Positions 1 to 7,189 of a stretch of 39,702 nucleotides of DNA are shown piece after piece; position 1 is the stretch's first letter; every line of letters starts with the position of its first letter. Both the position numbers and the translations under genes were made by a program. The stretch is from Candidatus Zhuqueibacterota bacterium (GTDB taxonomy: Bacteria > Zhuqueibacterota > QNDG01 > JABMRT01): positions 1 to 39,702 of the forward strand of contig JABMRT010000160.1 of NCBI GenBank assembly GCA_013202295.1. Direction: 5' to 3'. The notes below the pieces were generated by a model. It made no database searches. It was not told the origin of the DNA and worked only from the letters and a program-made list of their open reading frames with translations.

Positions 1-39
1 AAATTTAGGGCTCGAAGACCGTGTTGTGGATTGATAATA

Positions 40-177
40 TGTCTAATATTAGAAACAAAAATAGAGCGCCCCCTAAAATAAAGTTTCCAATATTAGAAAC
101 AAGAAAAATGTCTAATATTAGAAACATGTTGACTTTTTATTTCTATTAATAGACAGTTATTTCTATTATTGGAAACA
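40..177. promoter_or_regulatory. Cluster of five 18-bp palindromes (operator-like)
   Basis: Five copies of a palindromic 18-mer lie at 40-57, 84-101, 109-126, 140-157 and 160-177. The clearest copy is TGTCTAATATTAGAAACA and the general form is TKTCYA-N4-TRGAAA. Copies 1 and 3 are identical and copy 4 is best read on the other strand. Start-to-start spacing is irregular (44, 25, 31 and 20 bp), so this is not a CRISPR. A TTGACT box (129-134) lies inside the cluster. The cluster precedes the first cassette of an integron-like array, so it may bind a dimeric regulator controlling cassette expression or a divergent gene to the left. That role is inference. Confidence 0.6.
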
Positions 178-210
178 TTATTAGATGATTAAGTTGACGT
201 ATAGTAATAT

Positions 211-223
211 GTTAGCACATAAC
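211..223 (+). other. Possible attI-like junction at the left end of the array
   Basis: GTTAGCA (211-217) matches the R' core of the attC site at 5077-5201. It overlaps ACATAAC (217-223), which equals the R'' core of the attC at 4166-4291. The site lies just before the first cassette gene, where an integron attachment site is expected, and GTTGACG at 193-199 could be a second core box. No inverted arms like those of the attC sites were found here. It is either attI or a scar of a lost cassette. Confidence 0.35.
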
Positions 224-246
224 AAAATTTATAAGGAGGTAATTTT

Positions 247-951
247 ATGAAAATGTATATTAAAATATTTATCTGTCTAGCGACACTAATATTTATCAAT
301 ATTCCAATCTCTGCACAAGATGTAAATAGGGATACCCTTACATCTTTGAGCAAAGGTTCAAAAGCTTTATTATTTGAAATCGATCAAAATCTATACATAG
401 ATTCATATATTGGTGCAATTATCTCAGTGAAAAAACATTTTACTGATCATTCATCATTTCGATTTGGTCTTAGTACTACTATTTCATATTCATCAGAAGA
501 AAATAAATATATTTATGAAGATTCATGGACAAATGATGCGAGCAAAAATGAGGGAAACAGTCAAATATTTACTTTAAGTTTAGAATATTTATATTATCCG
601 ATAACAAATAAGAAACTATCACTATTCTTTGGTGGTGGGCCATCAATATCTTATAATCATACTTTTACAAAGCAATATGATTTAGAAAATTGGAATTCAA
701 ATGATTGGGATGAACAATATAAATCGAGTAGGAATGGTTGCTCTTTAGGTCTTATTGGTTCAATTGGAATTGAACTTTTTGTAGTTAACTATATCAGTTT
801 AATTGCTGAGTATGGATTTACTGCGACATATAGCTACACGGAGGATAAAAGTAAAAATATGTCTAATAATGCCTACAGCTATGAAAAAGAATCTAAATCA
901 TTTAGGTTAAATTCACAATCTAAGAAAGTTGGTCTTTCCTTCTATTTTTAA
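247..951 (+). CDS. Putative outer-membrane beta-barrel protein (cassette 1, first gene)
   Basis: The 234-residue product starts with a clear signal peptide (residues 1 to about 23, ending ISAQ). It then alternates polar and aromatic residues in short stretches typical of transmembrane beta strands, and it ends in the hydrophobic/aromatic pattern KKVGLSFYF with a terminal Phe, as recognised by the Bam machinery. An AAGGAGGT ribosome site at 233-240 fixes the start. The next gene is a diverged paralogue: both share an SIGxExFxVxxISxIAEYG segment near the C-terminus and the same ending. The ligand or pore function is unknown. The family resembles small OmpW/opacity-type barrels, but this is a fold-level guess. 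Two barrel genes in one cassette is unusual. Confidence 0.7.
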   Translation: MKMYIKIFICLATLIFINIPISAQDVNRDTLTSLSKGSKALLFEIDQNLYIDSYIGAIISVKKHFTDHSSFRFGLSTTISYSSEENKYIYEDSWTNDASKNEGNSQIFTLSLEYLYYPITNKKLSLFFGGGPSISYNHTFTKQYDLENWNSNDWDEQYKSSRNGCSLGLIGSIGIELFVVNYISLIAEYGFTATYSYTEDKSKNMSNNAYSYEKESKSFRLNSQSKKVGLSFYF

Positions 952-978
952 ATATTTAATTTAATATGAGGTTTTAAA

Positions 979-1719
979 TTGGTATATATGTATAGAAATG
1001 TCATTTGCATAACTATTGTAATTTTATCTCTTTTATCTGATGTAACTTCGGGTAAAGACAACCAAAGTCAGAATAATGCACTATCAAAATCTCCATATGC
1101 TCTGCAAGTTCAGTGGAGTAGAAGTCTTTACTATTGGTACCTTTATCCTTCCAACGGGCTTTCAATACATGTAAAAAAACATCTTTCACATTCTTCAGCA
1201 ATTCGTGTTGGGTGTACTATCAATCCATCAACATCTAATTCAATTACTAATCGAACACCTGACGATAATGATGATTACCCGCTAAAAAACAATGATTATT
1301 ATAATGGTTATGAATTACATTTTAATTATATCCATTATTTATCAAAAAGAAATCGATTTAATCTTTATTTGTCCACAGGTCCAAATTTTCATAATTCCGA
1401 AGATAAATCTAATTGGACCATTCATTGGGATGGTTTTTATAGCTCGGGTACTGATATAGTAACCGAAAAGGAAAGATTGAAATCCATAGGTTTTAATGCG
1501 TCCATCGGTTTGGAAATTTTTATAGTAAAGGAAATAAGTATAATAGCTGAATATGGATATGCTGCTTCATATAATTGGCTTGATAGAGATTCGTTTATAA
1601 ATTCTTATACATCTGCTTATGAAGGCAACACACATGATGAATACTGGTTATATTTAAATAGCAAATACTTTGAAATTGGCCCAACAATAAAAAAATTAGG
1701 TTTTTCAATATATTTTTAA
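979..1719 (+). CDS. Putative outer-membrane beta-barrel protein (cassette 1, second gene)
   Basis: The 246-residue product is a paralogue of the preceding gene. It has an N-terminal hydrophobic signal segment (about residues 5-24), a strand-rich body with many Tyr, Asn and Ser residues, the shared SIGLEIFIVKEISIIAEYG segment and a C-terminal IKKLGFSIYF barrel signature. The TTG start at 979 is chosen because GAGG (968-971) sits seven bases upstream; an ATG at 988 is possible but badly spaced. The gap to the upstream gene is 27 bp, so the two are probably cotranscribed. The stop codon lies just before the attC site at 1725. The function is unknown. The pair probably arose by tandem duplication within one cassette. 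Confidence 0.68.
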   Translation: MVYMYRNVICITIVILSLLSDVTSGKDNQSQNNALSKSPYALQVQWSRSLYYWYLYPSNGLSIHVKKHLSHSSAIRVGCTINPSTSNSITNRTPDDNDDYPLKNNDYYNGYELHFNYIHYLSKRNRFNLYLSTGPNFHNSEDKSNWTIHWDGFYSSGTDIVTEKERLKSIGFNASIGLEIFIVKEISIIAEYGYAASYNWLDRDSFINSYTSAYEGNTHDEYWLYLNSKYFEIGPTIKKLGFSIYF

Positions 1720-1724
1720 GTAGG

Positions 1725-1849
1725 TGCTAACACGCATCTGCAGTGGATTTTTAACGCGTTCCATTAATTTTCAATTTGGAGTGGTTGGTCTAAAATCGTA
1801 ATATAAGACAGTAGCTCTTGGCGCAAAACCACTGAGACCGTCGTTAGCT
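1725..1849 (+). other. attC site 1
   Basis: R'' is TGCTAAC (1725-1731) and R' is GTTAGCT (1843-1849). The inner arm after R'' (about 1732-1750, CGCATCTGCAGTGG...) pairs with the arm before R' (CCACTGAGACCG...), leaving one unpaired base in the CAGTGG block. These are the extrahelical features expected of a folded attC. The sequence is very close to attC site 3 (4166-4291), sharing GCATCTGCAG and TTTTTAACGCGTTCCATTAA in the left half and CTCTTGGCGCAAAACC in the right half. Confidence 0.85.
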
Positions 1850-1907
1850 GGTATAAATCTAGTTCTATTTTCATTTAAATCGCATTATCTATAAGGACTT
1901 CTGATTT

Positions 1908-2528
1908 ATGAAAACTACAAACTTAATAATTGATTTTCTTATCATTGGTTTTGTTGGTATTATTACTCTCTTAATTCCACAAATACTGATAAATAATTCT
2001 CTTATCAAAGATTTATTTACATATAAAATCCCCAATCTTACTTTTTTCATAGCAGCATTGACAATTTTTACTTATTTATGCGGTATCGTCTACAATCAAA
2101 TCTGTGACTTTATTTTAAAAATTACTGAAAATTTTTTTAGGTTAAATGTTATAGACGAAAAAGAAAAAGAATTATTTGAAAATAATTACCACTTAAAAAT
2201 TCAAAATATAGTTCTTAACTCACAGACTTCCTTTAATTATTTATCCTATCGAAGGACAATGATACGTATTATCCGTTCAATATTTATCTCAACTCCAATA
2301 ATTGTAATTTTACATATTACTTATAGTTGTATCCTTCTTTTATTAGGTAAAATATTATTCTTTTCATTTCCAAATTTATTAATTATCATTGCAATGATTG
2401 GTTTAACATTCTATTTTAGACATATGTATGTCAGAATATATTTAGGTTATTATGACGCCGTCATCAATTTTAGCAAACTGATTGATGATCAAACTCAGAG
2501 GATTAATTTGAAACTTGAGGACTTATAG
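1908..2528 (+). CDS. Four-TM membrane protein of unknown function (cassette 2)
   Basis: I do not recognise this 206-residue protein. It has four strongly hydrophobic segments at about residues 6-28, 40-62, 120-145 and 147-168. A charged, soluble stretch of roughly 55 residues lies between the second and third segments, and a short charged tail follows the fourth. This layout fits an inner-membrane protein with both ends probably in the cytoplasm. AAGGA (1892-1896) lies about 11 bases before the ATG. The stop codon shares its last base with the GTG start of the next gene, so translation of the two is probably coupled. The partner is a P-loop kinase-like protein, which suggests a two-component unit carried on one cassette. 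Confidence 0.62.
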   Translation: MKTTNLIIDFLIIGFVGIITLLIPQILINNSLIKDLFTYKIPNLTFFIAALTIFTYLCGIVYNQICDFILKITENFFRLNVIDEKEKELFENNYHLKIQNIVLNSQTSFNYLSYRRTMIRIIRSIFISTPIIVILHITYSCILLLLGKILFFSFPNLLIIIAMIGLTFYFRHMYVRIYLGYYDAVINFSKLIDDQTQRINLKLEDL

Positions 2529-3139
2529 TGAATATGATTATGAACACAAAGATTATTGAGTTTTTTGGTTTACCTCGAACTGGAAAAACATCTTCTATTC
2601 GAGCTATAAAAAAATATATATCTAATCAGGGATTTTCAGTTGATTCAGTTGTTGAGCGTGCTTCAATTTGTCCGATTAAGGATAAACTTAGTCCTGTATT
2701 TAATTATTGGACTACATTTGCACTAATGAAAGAATATTTTGAGTCTGCAGATAAAAATATTCAATTTTTATTAGCAGATAGAGGTTTTTTAGATGCTTTA
2801 GTTTGGATCCATTATAATTCAATTAAACACAATAATGAAATAATGGATAATTATTTCTTCGAAATATTGAACACAAAGTTCTTTGAAAATGTTGTTTTTA
2901 AAAGCTATTTTTTTTCTGCTGAAATTGAAACTGTCCTGGATAGAGAATTTGAATCTCACATTATAAAAAAAGAAGGTACAATACTTAACAATAAAATTCT
3001 TACCGGCTATTTGAAGTCTTTTAGTGAGCTTTATCCAAGCTTAAAGCAAAAATTTGATATCAAAATCATTGATACTACAAATCATACACTAAGGCAAACT
3101 CTAGAATTTATTGCTTCAGATTTAGAAATTGGTTACTAA
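2528..3139 (+). CDS. P-loop nucleotide-kinase-like ATP-binding protein (cassette 2)
   Basis: The 203-residue product opens with a beta strand followed by the Walker A motif GLPRTGKTS (about residues 13-21). A downstream LLADRGFLDAL segment resembles the DRG/DRxxxD substrate-binding or Walker B strand of deoxynucleoside- and thymidylate-kinase-like enzymes. The length fits a small P-loop kinase. The true substrate cannot be read from the sequence. GAGGA at 2516-2520 lies close upstream of the GTG at 2528; ATG codons at 2534 and 2540 are alternatives. It overlaps the stop of the upstream 4-TM protein by one base, indicating coupled expression. A role as an ATP-dependent switch for the membrane partner, for example in stress or phage response, is speculation. 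Confidence 0.65.
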   Translation: MNMIMNTKIIEFFGLPRTGKTSSIRAIKKYISNQGFSVDSVVERASICPIKDKLSPVFNYWTTFALMKEYFESADKNIQFLLADRGFLDALVWIHYNSIKHNNEIMDNYFFEILNTKFFENVVFKSYFFSAEIETVLDREFESHIIKKEGTILNNKILTGYLKSFSELYPSLKQKFDIKIIDTTNHTLRQTLEFIASDLEIGY

Positions 3140-3296
3140 ATAGAATTATATTCCATCACAAAACGTTGAAATTGCAGCAGATGATAGTAAAAATGAGCTA
3201 GTAATTCGTTTTAAAAAACGGGAACTAAACATAAAATAAAAAAATCAACTTATTGCCCTAGGTAACTATCCAATTAAGGTAATAGGGAATTAAAAC
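3140..3296. other. Non-coding tail of cassette 2
   Basis: This AT-rich stretch between the kinase-like gene and attC site 2 holds no credible gene. A weak hairpin can be drawn from CCCTAGGTAACTAT to ATAGGG-like sequence around 3256-3286, which might act as a transcript end. I see nothing else in it. Confidence 0.35.
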
Positions 3297-3420
3297 AGCT
3301 AACAAAATGCTGCAGGCGGAATCAAAACAGCTGCTTCTTTTGAGACTTGAAGGGTTTCTGGAATCACTTGCTTCGGCAAAATCTTTCCATGTTTTGATCC
3401 GCTGAGCATAGTCGTTATGT
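3297..3420 (+). other. attC site 2
   Basis: R'' is AGCTAAC (3297-3303) and R' is GTTATGT (3414-3420). The left arm AAAATGCTGCAGGCGGAATC AAAACA pairs with the right arm TGTTTTGATCCGCTGAGCATAG, with unpaired bases in the GGAATC/GATC and GCAGGC/GCTG blocks. The terminal loop contains TGGAATCACTTG, a block also seen in attC sites 4 and 6, so these three form one subfamily. Confidence 0.85.
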
Positions 3421-3445
3421 GTTAGAAAAAGATGAAGAATTTACA

Positions 3446-4069
3446 ATGACTAATTCAATTCAAATCTATCAGAAATACTATATTGACAGAGAATATGAAC
3501 AGATTGATTTATTTAGGTTGTTAAATCAGGAATATGGGATATTGCGAACAATCTATCCCGGATGCTATGTTCATATTTCTCCATCTTTCATATTTCAAGA
3601 TGTAGTATATATTGACTCGGACAAAACTGCGAAAAAGTTTTTTTCAAGTAATGATATTATTTCATATATAGAAAAAAGAAAAGAATATTCAGGTAAAACA
3701 AACATATCTTTTTATGGAATAGACTATAAAAAGCCAATAGAAAAATATTTGGGATCATTTGATTTATTGATATCTCAATATGCTGGTTTTATATCTGAAT
3801 ATTGCAAAGACTATTTAAAGGTTGGCGGATTACTTTTAGTTAACAATAGCCACGCAGACGCGGGTTTAGCCTCACTTGACAACGATTACAAATTAATTGC
3901 TACTATTCACAAAGTAAAAGGGAAATATCGCATTAATTACAATTCATTGGGTGATTATTTTTCTCCTAAGAAAGATATTGAGTTAACAAAAGAATACTTA
4001 CACAATATTGGCAAAGGTGTAGGGTATACTAAAACAGCTCCTTTATATCTTTTCTCAAAAGTACAATAA
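3446..4069 (+). CDS. Methyltransferase-like (Rossmann) protein (cassette 3)
   Basis: The product is 207 residues from the ATG at 3446. A GTG at 3419 in the same frame would add nine residues but lies inside the attC R' core, so it is less likely. The N-terminal YPGCYVHISPSFIFQDVVYIDSD segment, followed by FF and an alpha/beta alternation, resembles the beta1-to-beta2 region of class I SAM-dependent methyltransferase-like proteins, with the acidic IDSD at the end of strand 2. A later FDLLISQYAGFIS stretch and KVGGLLLVNNSHADAG match strands 4 and 5. I do not see a textbook GxGxG loop, so catalysis is uncertain. No substrate can be inferred. It is the only gene in its cassette. Confidence 0.5.
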   Translation: MTNSIQIYQKYYIDREYEQIDLFRLLNQEYGILRTIYPGCYVHISPSFIFQDVVYIDSDKTAKKFFSSNDIISYIEKRKEYSGKTNISFYGIDYKKPIEKYLGSFDLLISQYAGFISEYCKDYLKVGGLLLVNNSHADAGLASLDNDYKLIATIHKVKGKYRINYNSLGDYFSPKKDIELTKEYLHNIGKGVGYTKTAPLYLFSKVQ

Positions 4070-4165
4070 TGAATTCTATAATTTTATTATAATTTTCAAA
4101 ATACAAAGTGAATAGCCAAGGATATTAGTAACAGAAAAATCTAAGAACATGGGTTACACTTTTAC

Positions 4166-4291
4166 ACATAACATGCATCTGCAGGGGATTTTTAACGCGT
4201 TCCATTAATTTCTATTTTAAAGAGGTTTGGTCTAAAATCGTGTTGTCGGACAAGAACTCTTGGCGCAAAACCCCTGAGACCAACGTTATGC
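4166..4291 (+). other. attC site 3
   Basis: R'' is ACATAAC (4166-4172) and R' is GTTATGC (4285-4291). The arms GCATCTGCAGGGGATTTTT and AAAACCCCTGAGACC pair with one unpaired base. It is nearly the same as attC site 1 although the two sites end unrelated cassettes. The change GTGG to GGGG in the left arm is matched by CCAC to CCCC in the right arm, a compensatory pair showing that the folded structure is maintained. Confidence 0.87.
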
Positions 4292-4302
4292 GGTAATAAA
4301 AA

Positions 4303-5082
4303 ATGAATCCAATAAAAGAATATTTCAAATATATTGCAGATAAACTAGAAGCTCTATCTAGAATATCAGGCACATTAACTCATAAGCCAGACATTGGTAA
4401 TAATCGCGAAGTATATTTAATGGATTTTTTAAATGATCATTTGCCTGATTCGCTCCATGCAGTTCAAGGAGGGACAATAATTGATCCAGATAATGTGACA
4501 TCAAAACAAATTGATATAATAATAAAATCGGATATGTTTCCTAAATTTAGTTCAAATAATAAAACGTATATTATTGCAGATAGTATCGCTGCTGCTATAT
4601 CTGTAAAATCTAAATTAAATAAAAGAATGCTTACGGATGCTTTAATTAATTTAGATTCTATACCATCTTATAATTCAAAGGCATTATCATTGAATAATAG
4701 TTCAATTATAAGACCTGAATTGTGGTCTCAATTTACTCATTACTTTCCTATAAAAATTGTATTTGCATATGATGGAATTTCGATTGATAAAATAAAGGAA
4801 TATGCCAATGACATATTAGCCAAACAGATTAAGCATGTTGACAATCCCATTTCATATATCATCGTTAACAAAAAATATATCTTGCAATATTGTAAAGCCG
4901 AATCGACTTCTATCAAGGGTGATCATATTCCAGCAAATACATTATGGGCATCTACAATTTCTCCTGATCAAGCAGGTTATCCATTAGCTATGATGATTGC
5001 AGAAATAACAAAATATATTGCATGGCTTCATTATATGAAATTTATTTATGCACCATATCTCAATAATGCTTTTTTCGCATAA
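4303..5082 (+). CDS. DUF6602-type nuclease-fold protein with altered active site (cassette 4)
   Basis: The 259-residue product resembles DUF6602 proteins, which have a PD-(D/E)xK-like restriction nuclease fold. The diagnostic order is present: GNNREVYLMDFL (about residues 32-43), VQGGTIID, the metal-binding-type KQIDIII strand, and then the strand that normally reads AxIEVKS. Here that strand is AAISVKSKL, so the usual Glu of the ExK pair is Ser. This may mean weakened or lost cleavage, or a shifted acidic residue. It is the only gene in its cassette, and its stop codon overlaps the attC R'' core. No strong Shine-Dalgarno sequence precedes the ATG at 4303. A role in defence is plausible from the fold but not shown. 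Confidence 0.65.
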   Translation: MNPIKEYFKYIADKLEALSRISGTLTHKPDIGNNREVYLMDFLNDHLPDSLHAVQGGTIIDPDNVTSKQIDIIIKSDMFPKFSSNNKTYIIADSIAAAISVKSKLNKRMLTDALINLDSIPSYNSKALSLNNSSIIRPELWSQFTHYFPIKIVFAYDGISIDKIKEYANDILAKQIKHVDNPISYIIVNKKYILQYCKAESTSIKGDHIPANTLWASTISPDQAGYPLAMMIAEITKYIAWLHYMKFIYAPYLNNAFFA

Positions 5083-5201
5083 CAATAGTTTGAAGCGGGA
5101 ATTTAAACGTCAACTTTTTTAGGTGTTTTTAATGTTTTGTGGAATCACTTTTTCAAGGAAAGTTATCGGTTCGTTTAAATCCCCTTAAACTGGCGTTAGC
5201 A
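5077..5201 (+). other. attC site 4
   Basis: R'' is GCATAAC (5077-5083), which contains the TAA stop of the DUF6602 gene, and R' is GTTAGCA (5195-5201). The arms AGTTTGAAGCGGGAATTTAA and TTAAATCCCCTTAAACT pair with unpaired bases in the GGGAAT/ATCCCC block. The loop carries TGGAATCACTT as in site 2. Confidence 0.87.
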
Positions 5202-5214
5202 TGCTAAATAAAAT

Positions 5215-6219
5215 ATGAGGTTATTTTTGAATAGTAGATTCTATGAAGGCGAGAAATTAAGTAAAGTATATTATAAAATTCATTCAAATCAACTTCCAGA
5301 TTCATTACGTGAAGATGGTATATACAAGAATAAGCCAAGGACTTTCTGTTTACCGAGAGACTATTCAGAGTATAATTTGTTTTCAGGAATTAGAGAAGAA
5401 TCAATTCAATATTTTAAGGATAAATCGATAAAGTGGCACGATAATATCAATTCAAAACCTAGCAACCATTTATTAGATTCTCAGGTCTGTTGTGTTAATT
5501 TTCTATTTCCATTTATCGATAAGCCAGAATCTCTTAAATCCTTGTTGCGACCGATCTATCCAAATATTGAGAAAATTATTCCAATGGAAGATAAAGAAAA
5601 ATATATATCATTCGAATGGATTGGATTAAAGAATTATTTAAAAGAAAAAATAAGAATTAAGAATAGAACACGTGGTGCATATTTCACAAGTTCCGATGCA
5701 GCTTTAATGTTTGAACAGGATGATGGTAAAAAACATATATTGTTAATTGAGTGGAAATATACAGAATCTTATTCAAGTACAAATATTAGATATTCCAAAA
5801 ATAACACTGATCGTATGCAGATTTACTCTCACATATTAAAAAGAAACGATTGCCCTTTGAACAAAGGAGTCTTACCAGACTTGGAAGCTCTTTTTTATGA
5901 ACCATTTTATCAGTTTATGCGACTTCAATTATTAGCCCATGAAATGGAAAGAGAGAATGAGCTTGGTGCTGACATAGTTACTGTTTTACATATAGCCCCA
6001 AAAAATAATTTAGAATTTCAAAGGATAACGTCTCCTAAATTAGAACATATTGATAATAAAGCAACTCTTGTTTGGCAAAAGGTATTGAATTCTATTGGGA
6101 AATTCAGAAGTATATCAACAGAATCAATGTTTCACGACTGTATTAATAATCCAGATCCTGACTTAGTAGAATGGGCATCATACATAAATGAGAAATACAA
6201 CTTTATAAGGCGAAAGTAA
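5215..6219 (+). CDS. PGN_0703-family putative restriction endonuclease (cassette 5)
   Basis: The 334-residue product matches what I know of the PGN_0703 family of putative restriction endonucleases. It has an N-terminal PSNHLLDSQVCCVNFLFP segment (about residues 82-99). A PD-(D/E)xK core follows, made of TSSDAALMF with Asp161 and LLIEWKYTESY with Glu179 and Lys181. The catalytic D-ExK triad therefore looks intact, unlike the neighbouring DUF6602 protein. Such proteins usually stand alone, without an adjacent methyltransferase, and none is seen here. The ATG at 5215 follows the attC core by 13 bases and has no clear Shine-Dalgarno sequence, so translation may start on a nearly leaderless or read-through message. 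A defence role is likely but untested. Confidence 0.78.
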   Translation: MRLFLNSRFYEGEKLSKVYYKIHSNQLPDSLREDGIYKNKPRTFCLPRDYSEYNLFSGIREESIQYFKDKSIKWHDNINSKPSNHLLDSQVCCVNFLFPFIDKPESLKSLLRPIYPNIEKIIPMEDKEKYISFEWIGLKNYLKEKIRIKNRTRGAYFTSSDAALMFEQDDGKKHILLIEWKYTESYSSTNIRYSKNNTDRMQIYSHILKRNDCPLNKGVLPDLEALFYEPFYQFMRLQLLAHEMERENELGADIVTVLHIAPKNNLEFQRITSPKLEHIDNKATLVWQKVLNSIGKFRSISTESMFHDCINNPDPDLVEWASYINEKYNFIRRK

Positions 6220-6226
6220 TAAGGCA

Positions 6227-6410
6227 TGCTAACCCATGCAAGAACCGGACAAAACCGCTACTTTCGTTCTAATCCTTAATGTTGTGCTTTGGATGGCTAT
6301 CCGCCATCCATCAAAATAAAAGTAGTGCGGACACAAACCGCAAATCATTATGCTAAAGTTTTCTCGCACGACAATGACGGTTGGTTTTGCCGGTTATGCA
6401 AATGTTATAC
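6227..6410 (+). other. attC site 5 (long)
   Basis: R'' is TGCTAAC (6227-6233) and R' is GTTATAC (6404-6410). The arms ATGCAAGAACCGGACAAAACC and GGTTTTGCCGGTTATGCAAAT pair with extrahelical bases in the CCGGAC/GCCGG block. At 184 bp it is the longest site of the array. Its loop contains a second perfect hairpin, GGATGGC-TATCC-GCCATCC, near 6292-6310. A second GTTATGC occurs inside the right arm at 6393-6399. Confidence 0.8.
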
Positions 6411-6450
6411 AATATATATTTGTATGATTTTATAAATTGTGGAGGTTTAA

Positions 6451-7080
6451 ATGAATATTAATGAATTAAAAAAACAACTTGAAATTCTTTGCACACCAAA
6501 ATGGAAATTTTGGATTAGTGAGTCAAAAAGACGAGTAGCTCGTGAAAATATTATAGCACAAGGCCCGAAAATAGTAATAATGTTAATGGAATTATCTGCT
6601 GGAACCCAGTCCTCAACAATGATATCAGAAGTTACTTCGATTGTAAAATCTTTTGGTAATTCAGCAATTTCATTTTTAGCAAAGGCAGGTGAAAAAGCAT
6701 GTGACCTTGACACCATTTCAGCTATTTTATATACATTACTTAAATTCTCTGAGCTTACAAAAGAAATAATTCCCTGTCTTATTTTGTGGATGAGTGGTTT
6801 ATCAAAACCCAATTTTCCTACAGCAGGTAGTGAAGAAATAGATAAAATGATAAGACCAATACTCAATAAATTACCTGCAGAAACTATTCGATGGTTCATT
6901 GTCAATCCTGAAAGAAACAGAAAAGAGACAATTGAATTGATGGCAGTCAATGCACTTGCTAGAGTAGGTTCAAAAGCCAAACATATTCTTCCTGTTCTAA
7001 AATTACTTTATGTACGTAGACGACAGAGCCATATGGGGTATAATCTTAATGAGTCTATTCAAAAAATTGAAGCTAGTTGA
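6451..7080 (+). CDS. Helical-repeat protein of unknown function (cassette 6, first gene)
   Basis: The 209-residue product has no motif I can name. It is almost entirely predicted helix, with amphipathic segments of 15 to 20 residues separated by short turns. Phrases such as ELMAVNALARVGSKAKHILPVLKLLY (about residues 168-193) have the spacing of HEAT or armadillo-like repeats, so a protein-binding solenoid is likely. No signal peptide is present and it should be cytoplasmic. GGAGG (6441-6445) precedes the ATG with good spacing. It is the first of three genes in one unusually long cassette, followed by a HEAT-repeat/CFI-box protein and a beta-propeller protein. Confidence 0.6.
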   Translation: MNINELKKQLEILCTPKWKFWISESKRRVARENIIAQGPKIVIMLMELSAGTQSSTMISEVTSIVKSFGNSAISFLAKAGEKACDLDTISAILYTLLKFSELTKEIIPCLILWMSGLSKPNFPTAGSEEIDKMIRPILNKLPAETIRWFIVNPERNRKETIELMAVNALARVGSKAKHILPVLKLLYVRRRQSHMGYNLNESIQKIEAS

Positions 7081-7189
7081 AATATTTATTGAACTGTATA
7101 TTTAGACTTAGTTGTAAAACGGTGTTGATTTTATATTATCATATCCATAAGGAGAGATTAAATCAGTTTAAAAAATGAAGGGGATGATC

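Noticed and set aside
40-177. Repeats as a CRISPR array
   Set aside because: The repeats are only 18 bp, palindromic and irregularly spaced (start-to-start 20 to 44 bp), with no regular spacers and no cas genes.
3419-3445. GTG start inside the attC core for the methyltransferase-like gene
   Set aside because: It lies in the R' core with no ribosome site; the ATG at 3446 starts where the protein pattern begins.
6447-6980. 177-residue open frame on the minus strand
   Set aside because: It is the shadow of the helical-repeat cassette gene; all other cassette genes are on the plus strand and it has no ribosome site.
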